This document shows positions 9,497 through 18,645 of a stretch of 64,000 nucleotides of DNA, piece by piece (the first letter of the stretch is position 1; every line of letters begins with the position of its first letter). The stretch is from positions 434,001 through 498,000 of the forward strand of contig OZ245738.1 of the NCBI GenBank assembly GCA_965227265.1, in the 5' to 3' direction. The position numbers and the translations under genes were made by a program. Source of the stretch: UBA2336 sp965227265 (GTDB lineage Bacteria; Bacteroidota; Bacteroidia; Cytophagales; Cyclobacteriaceae). The notes under the pieces were generated by a model. The model made no database searches, was not told the origin of the DNA, and saw only the letters and a program-made list of their open reading frames with translations.

Positions 9497-11884
9497 ATGA
9501 TCAGCTTTCTCCAAACCGTTCGTAGTTTTTCTAAGAACAAGGTTCATACATTAATTAATGTTTTTGGCTTGAGTCTTGGGTTAACCGCCACAATTCTCGC
9601 TTTTATCTTTGTAAAAGATGAACTGACCTTTGACAAGTTTCATAGCCGTGCAGACAGAATGTACAGACTTAACAAAATTGTACAGGAAGTTGATGGCAGT
9701 ACTTCGCTAACAGCGGAAACATCGGGTTTGATGGGACCGACTATGGCAGATGAATTTCCGGAGGTTGATAACATTGTTCGGTATTCGCCTTGGTCCAGCA
9801 ATGTTATGCTTACGTACCAGGAGAAAAATTTGATTGCTCCTGAAGATTCAAAAGTCGCATTTGTTGACAGTACGTTTTTTGAGGTATTTGACTTTAAGCT
9901 TGTCAGGGGAGATGTCAAAACGGTTTTATCAAGACCGGCTACAATTGTGCTCACGGAAAAAACTTCGCAGGTACTCTTTGGTCAGGAAGATCCCATTGGT
10001 AAAACTGTTATCGGAATGGGTGATGTTGAGTTTGAAATTACGGGCATAGTGGCTGATCCTCCGCGTAACTCGCATCTTCAATTTTCAGGGCTTGCTTCGT
10101 GGACTACAACCTTGCAATCCGGACCAATTCCATCAAACTATCTGAATAACTGGATAGCACAGGCTTTATGTACTTACGTGCTTTTAAAAGAAGGCACCAG
10201 TCACTATGCGGTGGAAGAAAAGTTGGGAAAATTCATGAAAGATCATCTGCCGGAACGTGCTGATAAGTATCAGCTTTACTTACAGCCTTTTAAAGATGTT
10301 TACCTGAAATCAACTGATGTAAACGCATTACGTATGAGCAGAATCGGGAATGGGGAATATATATTTCTATTCTCGATAATTGCAGGATTCATTTTACTCA
10401 TCGCGTGCATCAATTACATTAACATCAGTACTTCAAAAGCAACGCGCAGGGCTCGTGAAGTGGGTATGCGAAAAACGTTGGGTGCCACTAAGCTTCAGCT
10501 CGTCAGGCAGTTTATGGGGGAGTCGCTTTTAATAACTTCTTGTGCTGTTATCATTGCGCTCGCTATGCTGTCGGCTGCAATCCCATTTTTTAATGAGCTT
10601 GCAGGAAAAACCATTCCTGCTGAAAATCTGTTGGATCCTGTAGTTGGTATTTTATTGGTTGGACTGATTATCAGTGTAACAATAGTTTCGGGTATTTACC
10701 CTGCGTTTGTAATTTCATCTTTTAAACCATCGGAAGTTTTAAAAGCCACCGCCAAGAATAAACTCACCGGAAACTGGGCTCGCTATGCATTGATTACCTT
10801 TCAATTTATAGTTTCCATTACCATGATTGCTGGTACGCTGCTTGTATATCAACAAGTACAGTATATGCTTTCAAAGGACCTTGGATTTGAAAAGGAACAT
10901 GTTCTGGTAGTAAAGCTCACGAATGCGATGACACCAAAAGGAGATGCTTTTCAGCAGGATGTTAATACGCTTTCTCAAGTTGTAAATACTTCACTTAGTG
11001 TATCTGCACTTGGAACAGGCACATTCAGTACGTATGTTGTGCCGGAAAATTTTGCAGCTAATGAAGTAGAAGTTCGTGTGTTTCTTACCGATTTTGAATT
11101 TCAAAAGACATATGATTTGGAGTTGGTGAAAGGGCGCTTTTTAGATCCGCAGATTGCAAGCGACTCAAGCGCAATTGTTATAAACGAAACACTTGCAAAA
11201 CTACTTTCGTGGAATGACCCAATCCAAAAAACGATGCGTTTTAATGAAAATGGACCAGCGTATAGGGTTGTGGGTGTATTAAAAGATTTTAATTTTAAAT
11301 CATTATACGAAGAAATTGAACCGTTGGTGTTGGGTATAGTTTCGGATAACAGAAAAAATCTCTCCATCCGGTTTACCGGAAACCCGACTGATTTGCTCTC
11401 ATCGTTGGAAGAAAGATGGTCAAGGTATGAGGACCGCTATCCGTTTCAGTATTATTTTGTTGATCAGGAGTTTGCCAAAAGCTATCAATCAGAAGCAAAG
11501 TTGCTTAAAACAATTATAACGTTTGCCGGACTCAGCATTATTATCGCATGCCTCGGATTGTACGGATTGGTTTCGTACACCGCTGAACAACGCACGAAAG
11601 AATTTGGCATCCGTAAAGTTCTGGGAGCCTCCTTTATTAACCTGAATGTATTGGTCAATAAGAAATTCGTGATGATGATTTTGCTTGCTGCGGGAATTGC
11701 AATTCCAATACTGATCCCGCTTGTTGAAAAATGGCTTCAGAAATTTGCGTACAAAATAGAAATCGGACCGGCAACGTTCATCGTATCCATTTTAATAACC
11801 TTAGCCATAACGATTGCTGCGATCAGTATCCATTCAATAAAGCTGGCAAAAATGAATCCAACAGATTCCTTGAGGCACGAATAG
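9497..11884 (+). CDS. FtsX/MacB-type ABC transporter permease
   Basis: About 795 residues. Two MacB periplasmic core domains and two FtsX domains are arranged TM - core - 3 TM - TM - core - 3 TM. The first helix is NKVHTLINVFGLSLGLTATILAFIF; FtsX segments include GNGEYIFLFSIIAGFILLIACINYI with the following REVGMRKTLGATK, and a second copy KEFGIRKVLGASF near the C-terminus. ATG 497 (MISFLQ) is preferred; the open frame extends to a TTG at 9464, but homologues start near this ATG. No ATPase is encoded nearby. The family exports lipids, peptides or drugs, or acts in mechanotransmission with a partner ATPase; the cargo is unknown. Confidence 0.85.
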   Translation: MISFLQTVRSFSKNKVHTLINVFGLSLGLTATILAFIFVKDELTFDKFHSRADRMYRLNKIVQEVDGSTSLTAETSGLMGPTMADEFPEVDNIVRYSPWSSNVMLTYQEKNLIAPEDSKVAFVDSTFFEVFDFKLVRGDVKTVLSRPATIVLTEKTSQVLFGQEDPIGKTVIGMGDVEFEITGIVADPPRNSHLQFSGLASWTTTLQSGPIPSNYLNNWIAQALCTYVLLKEGTSHYAVEEKLGKFMKDHLPERADKYQLYLQPFKDVYLKSTDVNALRMSRIGNGEYIFLFSIIAGFILLIACINYINISTSKATRRAREVGMRKTLGATKLQLVRQFMGESLLITSCAVIIALAMLSAAIPFFNELAGKTIPAENLLDPVVGILLVGLIISVTIVSGIYPAFVISSFKPSEVLKATAKNKLTGNWARYALITFQFIVSITMIAGTLLVYQQVQYMLSKDLGFEKEHVLVVKLTNAMTPKGDAFQQDVNTLSQVVNTSLSVSALGTGTFSTYVVPENFAANEVEVRVFLTDFEFQKTYDLELVKGRFLDPQIASDSSAIVINETLAKLLSWNDPIQKTMRFNENGPAYRVVGVLKDFNFKSLYEEIEPLVLGIVSDNRKNLSIRFTGNPTDLLSSLEERWSRYEDRYPFQYYFVDQEFAKSYQSEAKLLKTIITFAGLSIIIACLGLYGLVSYTAEQRTKEFGIRKVLGASFINLNVLVNKKFVMMILLAAGIAIPILIPLVEKWLQKFAYKIEIGPATFIVSILITLAITIAAISIHSIKLAKMNPTDSLRHE

Positions 11885-12034
11885 AGTGTTGAAACCGGAA
11901 AGAGCCATGAACATGATCTGAAGTTTACAAACTCATTCCTAAATGGAGCACCGCATACGTAAATCACCTGCCCATGTGAGTTAAAGGGTTTAAAACGCTC
12001 TGTAACCTTACAAGGAAGTTCCGGTAACAGTAAT

Positions 12035-14479
12035 ATGATACTGAGAAATTATTTTAAGGTTGCTCTACGCAATTTTACAAAGCGTAAGCTCTATTCATTC
12101 ATTAATGCTTTTGGACTTAGCATTGCGATTGCATTTTCATTGCTCGTATACGTTTTCATTTCCGATGAATTGAGCTTTGATACGTTTCATGTCAATCGGG
12201 ATAGAATATACCGGATTGATAGCAAGAATTTTGATCGGCAGGCCTTTGATCTGGGGAGTAAAAATCCTTATTACTATCAAGCCATATTGCCAAATAGACT
12301 TCCAATAGATTTACAGGATCAACCTGGTGACTGGGAGTACATTACTCTCATAAAGTCAGTTGGTCAACGTCCGATCCTGCATAAGGACAAATCGGCCAAT
12401 CAAAAAATTACATTCACAGATAGTAATTTCTTTGATATGTTTTCCTTTACGCTGATTGCCGGATCGGTGCACAAGCTAATGCAGGATCCAACGGACGCTG
12501 TAATTACCCAAGAAATAGCCACAAGTTTTTTTGGAGATGAAGATCCTATTGGTAAAACAATTTTTCTCGACTTTGATCAGGTTACTGTGTCAGGATTTAC
12601 CGTGAAGGCTGTTGTTGAATGTCCGCAGAATTCAAGTATTCAGTTCGAGGTACTGCTTCCGCTTGAATCCTATGAACCGTTCCAACAAAAGGCGTGGAAT
12701 GTCTATGCTTATCCAACCTTTGTTCAGTTACGGAAAAATGTAACGCCTGAAACGTTTAAAGTTAAATTGGATACACTCATTAATAGAAATAAAAAAGAAT
12801 GGTTTCAACAAGTCAGAAAAGAGAATAACCTTCCTGCTGATTTTGCTGTTTCTGAAATCATACTAACCAAGTTGACGGATGTTCACTTTGAAACCAAGAC
12901 AAGATGGTCGAATGCAAGTGATCCGCAGTACTCCTGGACACTGGGCGGAATAGCTTTTCTTATACTGTGTATAGCCAGCATCAACTATATTTCTTTTGCG
13001 CTTACGCTATCTGTGTCCAGAAGAAAGGAGATTGGTATTCGAAAAACAATTGGGGCCACAGGAATGCAGATATTTCAGCAGTTTAATATAGAGTCCGTTA
13101 CATTATCGGTGTTTGCTGCTTTACTGGGTATCGGATTAGCAATAGTCTCCTTACCGTTGTTTAATGAACTAACACAGAAAGTAATTCCCCTGAGCTCAGT
13201 TGATTTTATGCTGGGTTCGTCATTTCTTATCCTGATGGTTTTTTTTATTGCCTTTTTAGCAGGAAGTTACCCGGCACTCATTGTTTCAAGAGTAAAACCC
13301 GTGCTCGCATTGAAACCTGCTGCAACAGGATTTAAAGTTGGTTTTGCAAGGCCACTAGTGATCGTACAGTTTACCATGTCTGCCTTTCTCATGATCTCAG
13401 CATTGATCATGTACCGGCAAATGAAATTTATTACTACAAAAAACTTGGGATATGATAGTCAACATGTAATTTCTGTACCAACAAACGCAGGATGGAATGA
13501 CAATTCGGATAAGGCTATCACACGATTCAGAAGTAAGACCCAGAATAACCCGCACATTATTGCTGTCTCGGGAATGAATTCATCTTTTAACCAGGGATAT
13601 AATTCCATGTCGCTGGAACATGAAGGACTTGAGAAGCAAGTATATTTCTATCGAGCAGATTATAAATACCTCTCATTGTTCGATATTCAGCTTTTAGCAG
13701 GCAGAAATTTTAATGAAGGTGAAGGGGCTAATCTTACTTCAGTTATTGTGAATGAAGCAATGGTCAAAGCATTTGAGTGGAGTGATCCGCTTACCGAAAC
13801 CGTTGCAATTGCAGGTACGGATGGTCCGCGGGCAATGGTAATAGGTGTAGTGAAGGATTTTCATTTCCGGTCGTTGGAAGAGGAAATTCTTCCCGTTGTG
13901 ATAACGGCTGATCCTATCGTGCCAGCATTTGGTGGAGGCTTTATGGGTTCTTTATTAATCAAATTGAATGCACATGACATTCCTGCTGCAATCCATAGCG
14001 CTGAACAGGAATGGAAAAGTTTGTACCCTGATAAACCTTTTGATTATACGTTTGTAGATGAGGATGTAGCACTTCAATACAAGTCTTACACGCGCTGGAT
14101 GAAGATTACCGCGACTGCCACTGTGTTAGCGATAGTAATTGCTTGTCTTGGCTTGTTTGGCTTGTCGGGAATAAATGCATTGGGTCGCACAAAAGAGATT
14201 GGCATTAGAAAAATTTTAGGTGCAGATTTTAAATCTATTTTTATAACCCTTAATAAACCTTTTATTGTACTGGCCATTGTCGCGTTTATCTTGGCTATCC
14301 CGGCTTCCTGGTACGCGATGAATGTATGGTTAAACAATTTCGTTTACCGCATTACCATTGGTTGGGAGATTTTTGCAATCAGCATTTTTTCTGGGGTGAT
14401 TGTCGCGCTAATCAGTGTTAGTTATCATGGAATAAAATCGGCCCACAGTAACCCGGCTGAAACGTTAAAGTATGAATAG
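12035..14479 (+). CDS. FtsX/MacB-type ABC transporter permease
   Basis: 814 residues with the same duplicated MacB-core/FtsX layout as the preceding gene. Visible landmarks are the N-terminal helix FINAFGLSIAIAFSLLVYVF, the first FtsX block SVSRRKEIGIRKTIGATG around residue 330, and the second copy GRTKEIGIRKILGADF near residue 720. It lies 150 bp after the other permease on the same strand; sequence similarity is moderate, so they are old paralogues and not a recent duplication. No ATP-binding subunit is adjacent. Confidence 0.85.
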   Translation: MILRNYFKVALRNFTKRKLYSFINAFGLSIAIAFSLLVYVFISDELSFDTFHVNRDRIYRIDSKNFDRQAFDLGSKNPYYYQAILPNRLPIDLQDQPGDWEYITLIKSVGQRPILHKDKSANQKITFTDSNFFDMFSFTLIAGSVHKLMQDPTDAVITQEIATSFFGDEDPIGKTIFLDFDQVTVSGFTVKAVVECPQNSSIQFEVLLPLESYEPFQQKAWNVYAYPTFVQLRKNVTPETFKVKLDTLINRNKKEWFQQVRKENNLPADFAVSEIILTKLTDVHFETKTRWSNASDPQYSWTLGGIAFLILCIASINYISFALTLSVSRRKEIGIRKTIGATGMQIFQQFNIESVTLSVFAALLGIGLAIVSLPLFNELTQKVIPLSSVDFMLGSSFLILMVFFIAFLAGSYPALIVSRVKPVLALKPAATGFKVGFARPLVIVQFTMSAFLMISALIMYRQMKFITTKNLGYDSQHVISVPTNAGWNDNSDKAITRFRSKTQNNPHIIAVSGMNSSFNQGYNSMSLEHEGLEKQVYFYRADYKYLSLFDIQLLAGRNFNEGEGANLTSVIVNEAMVKAFEWSDPLTETVAIAGTDGPRAMVIGVVKDFHFRSLEEEILPVVITADPIVPAFGGGFMGSLLIKLNAHDIPAAIHSAEQEWKSLYPDKPFDYTFVDEDVALQYKSYTRWMKITATATVLAIVIACLGLFGLSGINALGRTKEIGIRKILGADFKSIFITLNKPFIVLAIVAFILAIPASWYAMNVWLNNFVYRITIGWEIFAISIFSGVIVALISVSYHGIKSAHSNPAETLKYE

Positions 14480-14654
14480 CCTTTAAAAATTGAGACTTGA
14501 CATTGCTGATCAGAAAGGATAACCAAGCGGCTTTGAGAATTCACTGGCAAAAGATTCTGCCACCTCTTCATCAACTTTCTATAGCGTCCATCATCCCCTG
14601 AAAAGGGTAATTTTTTAATTGAGAGCTTGAAATTTTAAAATACTTCGTTTCCGC

Positions 14655-14671
14655 ATAGGAGTTACTCCTAT
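14655..14671. promoter_or_regulatory. 17-bp palindrome, copy 1 (ATAGGAGTTACTCCTAT)
   Basis: Perfect inverted repeat with 8-bp arms around one central base, in the 288-bp gap upstream of the SGNH gene group. The same palindrome, with the centre on the other strand, recurs at 35901-35917. Both copies are preceded by GC. There is no U tract after it, so a protein-binding site or dispersed repeat is more likely than a terminator. Confidence 0.5.
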
Positions 14672-14767
14672 CAAAGAAAATGGCTCTAGTCATTTTTAGG
14701 TTAATTGATAATGTGAGTCAGCACTGCTGCCTCATAAATAGGTAAGCTTTAATCTAACCCCCATACT

Positions 14768-15121
14768 ATGCGCACAATTTATCGCTATCGCGACTTGGAG
14801 TTCCCGGTCGCTGACAACACGGATGTTATCATGACAGTTGAGTTTATTTCTGATGGAAATACAGCGCTGACATTTATCAATGTTCCGGGTTCAAATGATC
14901 CGAAAATTGAAGATGAAGGTTCAGTACTTCTTGGCAAAGGAGAAGACCTAAGAAGTGAAACAACCATTTCCGTTTCCGATGTCTCTAACCTGGTACCGGA
15001 AGAAGATGACATTACCATTCAGTATAAGTTAAATGGTACGTTGATCCAGCAACACACAAATTCCAAAAATGATGAAGAACACCCGATAATTATTCTCTTT
15101 ATCAAATTCCCGAAAGTATGA
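14768..15121 (+). CDS. Unrecognised 117-residue cytosolic beta-rich protein
   Basis: No signal peptide or membrane segment and no family recognised. The sequence alternates hydrophobic and polar residues (VIMTVEFISDG, DDITIQYKLNG, PIIILFIKFPK), suggesting a small beta-sandwich. Its TGA stop overlaps the ATG of the next gene by four bases (ATGA), so the two are almost certainly translationally coupled. It opens the gene group 14768-17608, downstream of the 17-bp palindrome at 14655. Confidence 0.65.
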   Translation: MRTIYRYRDLEFPVADNTDVIMTVEFISDGNTALTFINVPGSNDPKIEDEGSVLLGKGEDLRSETTISVSDVSNLVPEEDDITIQYKLNGTLIQQHTNSKNDEEHPIIILFIKFPKV

Positions 15122-16425
15122 AGAGAATCTTAACAGTTACACTATTGGCAATGTCAGGGGTGACCTTTGCCCAGGAGAGCATTACGAAACTGCAAGCTCC
15201 TTCATCGCCCGCAGCAGGTATTCTTGGATTGCAGCCAACGGCAGTGTTGGCTCCAAAATCTTTTAAAGCACTGGAAACTTCACTTTTTTCAAATTTTATG
15301 AATAGCAGCGGGAGTGCAGTAATCCCCAATGACTTTGCGTTGGAATTCACGCCCTATTGGACGAAAGATCACGGACTTTCATTGAGTGAATATCTATATC
15401 CAAAAAAAACACTTGATCAAATTGTTCGGAACTCATCTTTTTCACTGGCAACCACTCAAAACTTTTTACTGGGAGACAGCAGCGCTTCTAACGCGCTTGC
15501 TTTTGGCTATCGTACTACATTTTATTTCAGTAACAAAGCTGATCGTGATAAGATTATAGCATTAACGGATAAGCTTAAAGCAAATAAAAACGTTACTGCT
15601 GAGGTGCTGGGTATCGCCACAGGGTTAATTCAAAGTGGTAAAGCCAAAGACCGTGATGTTCTAATGCGAACGTTAAGACCAACCATTGTTAATGCGGTTT
15701 ATACATCAGGTAAGGCAAAATCGATAAAAGATGCAGAGGTTTTTGCCGATGAATTAATTGAAGAGTCAACCACTCTTATTGCCCTTGATCCAAGTAAGCC
15801 TGATCCGTTTATGAATAGCTTTAGTAATCTTCTTACTGATAAACTTGCTGCTGAAGGCGTGTTCGTTGAATACAAGGATTATATAAAAGAGCGCTACGGC
15901 TTTTCAATGGATCTCGCGTACGCTGGACTTTTGAATTTCCCAACAAACAATTTTGAATATTCATTTCTTATTCAGCAATCGCTTTGGTTATCTCCCACCT
16001 ATAGGTTTGAAGATAACTTGAGTTTTTTGAAGGTAATTGGTGTGTTAAAGTATAGCTGGTACAACATTGATTACTACAACAAATATTTTCCGATTGTAAA
16101 AGTATATGAGAATAATGTAGACTATGGCCTTGCATTAACGGGCACGTTCAAGAAATTCTCCGTGGGTATGGAAATGGTAGGGAGGAGCAGCAGTTCAGTT
16201 ATTCCTGCAGGTACAGATATTGAAGGCAATGAGCTTTTCCGAAAAGAGAAGGATGAAGACTTTCAATACATCGGAACTTTTAGCTATGCGTTAACAGATC
16301 AGATCGTTCTGTCGTACAACTTTGGAAGTCGATTCGAACCGATTCTCAATCCGGAAAGTACACTTGTGTCGGTATTATCAGTCAATCTTGGATTTGGATC
16401 TCCGAATAAGAAAGACATCCGATAG
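15118..16425 (+). CDS. Putative outer-membrane beta-barrel-like protein
   Basis: 435 residues with a signal peptide (MKRILTVTLLAMSGVTFAQ). The N-terminal LAPKSFKALETSL and the C-terminal half, with alternating aromatic strands such as LSYNFGSRFEP and SVLSVNLGFG, resemble an outer-membrane porin-like barrel; the middle (about residues 140-240) is helical and polar. It is coupled by an ATGA overlap to the upstream 117-residue gene and followed 38 bp later by a 93-residue protein and an SGNH hydrolase. I recognise no family with confidence; a surface partner for the small cytosolic protein is a guess from gene order only. Confidence 0.6.
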   Translation: MKRILTVTLLAMSGVTFAQESITKLQAPSSPAAGILGLQPTAVLAPKSFKALETSLFSNFMNSSGSAVIPNDFALEFTPYWTKDHGLSLSEYLYPKKTLDQIVRNSSFSLATTQNFLLGDSSASNALAFGYRTTFYFSNKADRDKIIALTDKLKANKNVTAEVLGIATGLIQSGKAKDRDVLMRTLRPTIVNAVYTSGKAKSIKDAEVFADELIEESTTLIALDPSKPDPFMNSFSNLLTDKLAAEGVFVEYKDYIKERYGFSMDLAYAGLLNFPTNNFEYSFLIQQSLWLSPTYRFEDNLSFLKVIGVLKYSWYNIDYYNKYFPIVKVYENNVDYGLALTGTFKKFSVGMEMVGRSSSSVIPAGTDIEGNELFRKEKDEDFQYIGTFSYALTDQIVLSYNFGSRFEPILNPESTLVSVLSVNLGFGSPNKKDIR

Positions 16426-16463
16426 CACGCTGATGGTTAAATTCATTTTAAAAATCTTACGCT

Positions 16464-16745
16464 ATGTCAGCAGCACGTAAACACGAACTCCTGGAATTGC
16501 TGGTCGATAAACCTTTTGAATTTTCAGCATCGCACATTACCGAGCTTCTTGCCATAAAAGGCAATGACGCGCTTACCTTTAAAGACATGAGAAAGTATGT
16601 CTGCCGGATATTTGATATTAACGACAACATATTATTGGATCATCGAATGCGAATAATTTCGCTAACCGATTTAGTCAGCGAAAACGGAATAACAGCTTTT
16701 ATAAGAAATTTCGTAAAGGATTTGACCGCAAAGAAGGTAAAGTGA
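16464..16745 (+). CDS. Unrecognised 93-residue protein preceding SGNH hydrolase
   Basis: A small basic, helical, cytosolic protein (MSAARKHELLELLVDKPFEF...) with no family assigned. Its stop TGA 16743-16745 overlaps the GTG start of the next gene by three bases (GTGA context). Two readings are possible: two coupled genes, or one ancestral protein split by loss of one A from the AAA run at 16739-16741, since adding an A would read straight on as KVKVIVAEGDSW. Comparing homologues would settle it. Confidence 0.6.
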   Translation: MSAARKHELLELLVDKPFEFSASHITELLAIKGNDALTFKDMRKYVCRIFDINDNILLDHRMRIISLTDLVSENGITAFIRNFVKDLTAKKVK

Positions 16746-17608
16746 TTGTAGCGGAAGGGGACTCGTGGTTTGAGTTCCTCTTTTTTATTAAAGATATCAT
16801 TGATCATTTATCTGAATCCTATAAAATCTACAGCTTGGCGTACGGTGGAGATTGGCTCACAAACATTGTGTATGAAGGCCGATACGTTGAAAAGCTTTCA
16901 GTCTTTAATCCCGATGTATTTTTAGTGAGCGGTGGCGGAAACGATTTGGTTGGATCGGACCGCCTCGGAATTATGGTTACCGCGAAAGATACCTGTAAGC
17001 CGGCCTATGAAGACAGGACTAAAATTCTGGGCTGCGTAAAAGAATTGTATCCTGAAGCGGATAATACGCTTACCCAAAAAGACCTGGATGATTTTCTGGC
17101 TGCTCAAAAGCACATTCAACCGGCCTTCTATTCTTTCATTCATATTATGAAGCTTCAGTACATGCTCGTCTTTAACGGAATTCACAGAAAATATCCGGAG
17201 ATGAAGATTATTACGCAGGCTTACGACTATGCTATCCCTTCCCCGAAATTCCATGGTTTTTTCATTTCAGTCCATCGTTTTGTTAATCGATTGTTGGGAA
17301 CAGGCAAATGGCTGTACCTGCCGTTGATGATTAACGGTATTACGGACCCCATACTACAGCGGCAGTTGATCCGATTCATGATCTTCCAGTTTAACCTGAT
17401 GTTTGCCGAGATCGCGTTGAGCAATAAAAATGTTTTTCACATTGATTGCCGCGGTGTTGCACAACAGGATTCAGACTGGTATGATGAGCTTCACTTAAAA
17501 TCGCGGAAGTTCAAAGTGATTTCGAACGCCTATACGGAGTGTATTGAGAGCAACGAGCCATCGAAGAAAATATATTTCGCAAGTCAATATTCTGATAGGC
17601 AGAAGTAA
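16742..17608 (+). CDS. Cytoplasmic SGNH/GDSL-type hydrolase
   Basis: 288 residues beginning at GTG 16742. The SGNH blocks are all present: block I GDSW with the nucleophile serine S8, block II glycines in AYGGDW (35-36), block III SGGGND with N67, and block V DELH with D248 and H251. These form the catalytic triad and oxyanion hole of esterases and acyl hydrolases. The nucleophile lies only eight residues from the start, with no signal peptide, unusual for a family whose members are mostly exported; either the enzyme is cytoplasmic or its N-terminus is encoded by the overlapping upstream gene. Substrate unknown. Confidence 0.8.
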   Translation: MIVAEGDSWFEFLFFIKDIIDHLSESYKIYSLAYGGDWLTNIVYEGRYVEKLSVFNPDVFLVSGGGNDLVGSDRLGIMVTAKDTCKPAYEDRTKILGCVKELYPEADNTLTQKDLDDFLAAQKHIQPAFYSFIHIMKLQYMLVFNGIHRKYPEMKIITQAYDYAIPSPKFHGFFISVHRFVNRLLGTGKWLYLPLMINGITDPILQRQLIRFMIFQFNLMFAEIALSNKNVFHIDCRGVAQQDSDWYDELHLKSRKFKVISNAYTECIESNEPSKKIYFASQYSDRQK

Positions 17609-17690
17609 AATCTTTATTCAGCTTTAATAGAGCCAGTGACATAATCAGATATCAAATCAACTTGTAAACAACTCAGTAAACCCATTCAAT

Positions 17691-18623
17691 ATGAATTTTG
17701 AAAAAATAGCCCCGTTTCTAAAAGACCCGCTTATACTTATTGGTTTCTTCCTTTTTATTGGATTTATATTCATCAGGACACTTGTAACAACAAGAACTAT
17801 CCCTGTTCTACAGCAAGGCCAGGGATATAGTATTTTGAAAATAATTCTGTTATACGGATTTATATTCGGCCTGTTGCTGGTCGCACTTGGTTTTGGTTTG
17901 AAATATAAAGAGATGTCCGAAAGAGAACAAAAAAATATGGTTTCTCTTCTCATAACAGAATTGGATAGTAACATTCGCGTAATTTCAGAGTTAAAGAAAA
18001 ATACGGAATCTTTTTTAAGTCAACAGATTGACCTATCCAAAGCAATCAGGACGACTGGAATAGTAATTCTACCGGTCATGTTTCCAAAAGTAAATTTAGA
18101 GTTGGATTCGAACATCAATACAAGTACCCTTGCACAGGGAGCTTTTTCAGAACTCGTGAAGAAGCGACTGGCAAATGATCAAGTAGCAGTAAAAAAGTTA
18201 GGGGAATTTTCAAAAGCACTTACAAAGACGCTAAAATCAACAACGTCAATACGGGGGAACTTGAGAGATGAAAATAGAACCCGCTATAAAATAGCCACCC
18301 AAATCTGGGATAATAACATAAATGTGTACCGAAAATTGAATATCATTGACATAACCCTGTTTCAAAAAGCTTACGCACAAATGAATAACATCCGTAATGA
18401 TTACGACATCATTGCAGGATCTTCGATTGACTTTGCTGACAATCTAAATGAATATTTCAAAGAGAATAACGAGCTAACGTGGGAAAAGCTCGCAAGTGTT
18501 CTCTCCAGTGAAAGGCAAAGCTATTCACTGATTGTTGAATATTCTGAAAATCTGGTGAATACGCTTACTGACTTAACACAAATCAAAGATGAGCTTAAGC
18601 ATGATGTTGAAGTATTGCTGTGA
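17691..18623 (+). CDS. Two-helix membrane protein with long helical cytosolic domain
   Basis: 310 residues. Two transmembrane helices lie at residues 13-30 (PLILIGFFLFIGFIFIR) and about 48-68 (IILLYGFIFGLLLVALGFGL); the rest is helical and rich in heptad-like segments (SEREQKNMVSLLITELD, LTQIKDELKHDVEVLL). No family recognised. It begins 82 bp after the SGNH hydrolase on the same strand and may belong to the same unit. Its 3' end is convergent with the permease gene, 22 bp apart. Confidence 0.65.
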   Translation: MNFEKIAPFLKDPLILIGFFLFIGFIFIRTLVTTRTIPVLQQGQGYSILKIILLYGFIFGLLLVALGFGLKYKEMSEREQKNMVSLLITELDSNIRVISELKKNTESFLSQQIDLSKAIRTTGIVILPVMFPKVNLELDSNINTSTLAQGAFSELVKKRLANDQVAVKKLGEFSKALTKTLKSTTSIRGNLRDENRTRYKIATQIWDNNINVYRKLNIIDITLFQKAYAQMNNIRNDYDIIAGSSIDFADNLNEYFKENNELTWEKLASVLSSERQSYSLIVEYSENLVNTLTDLTQIKDELKHDVEVLL

Positions 18624-18645
18624 ATTACCAATTTATTGAGCTTCC

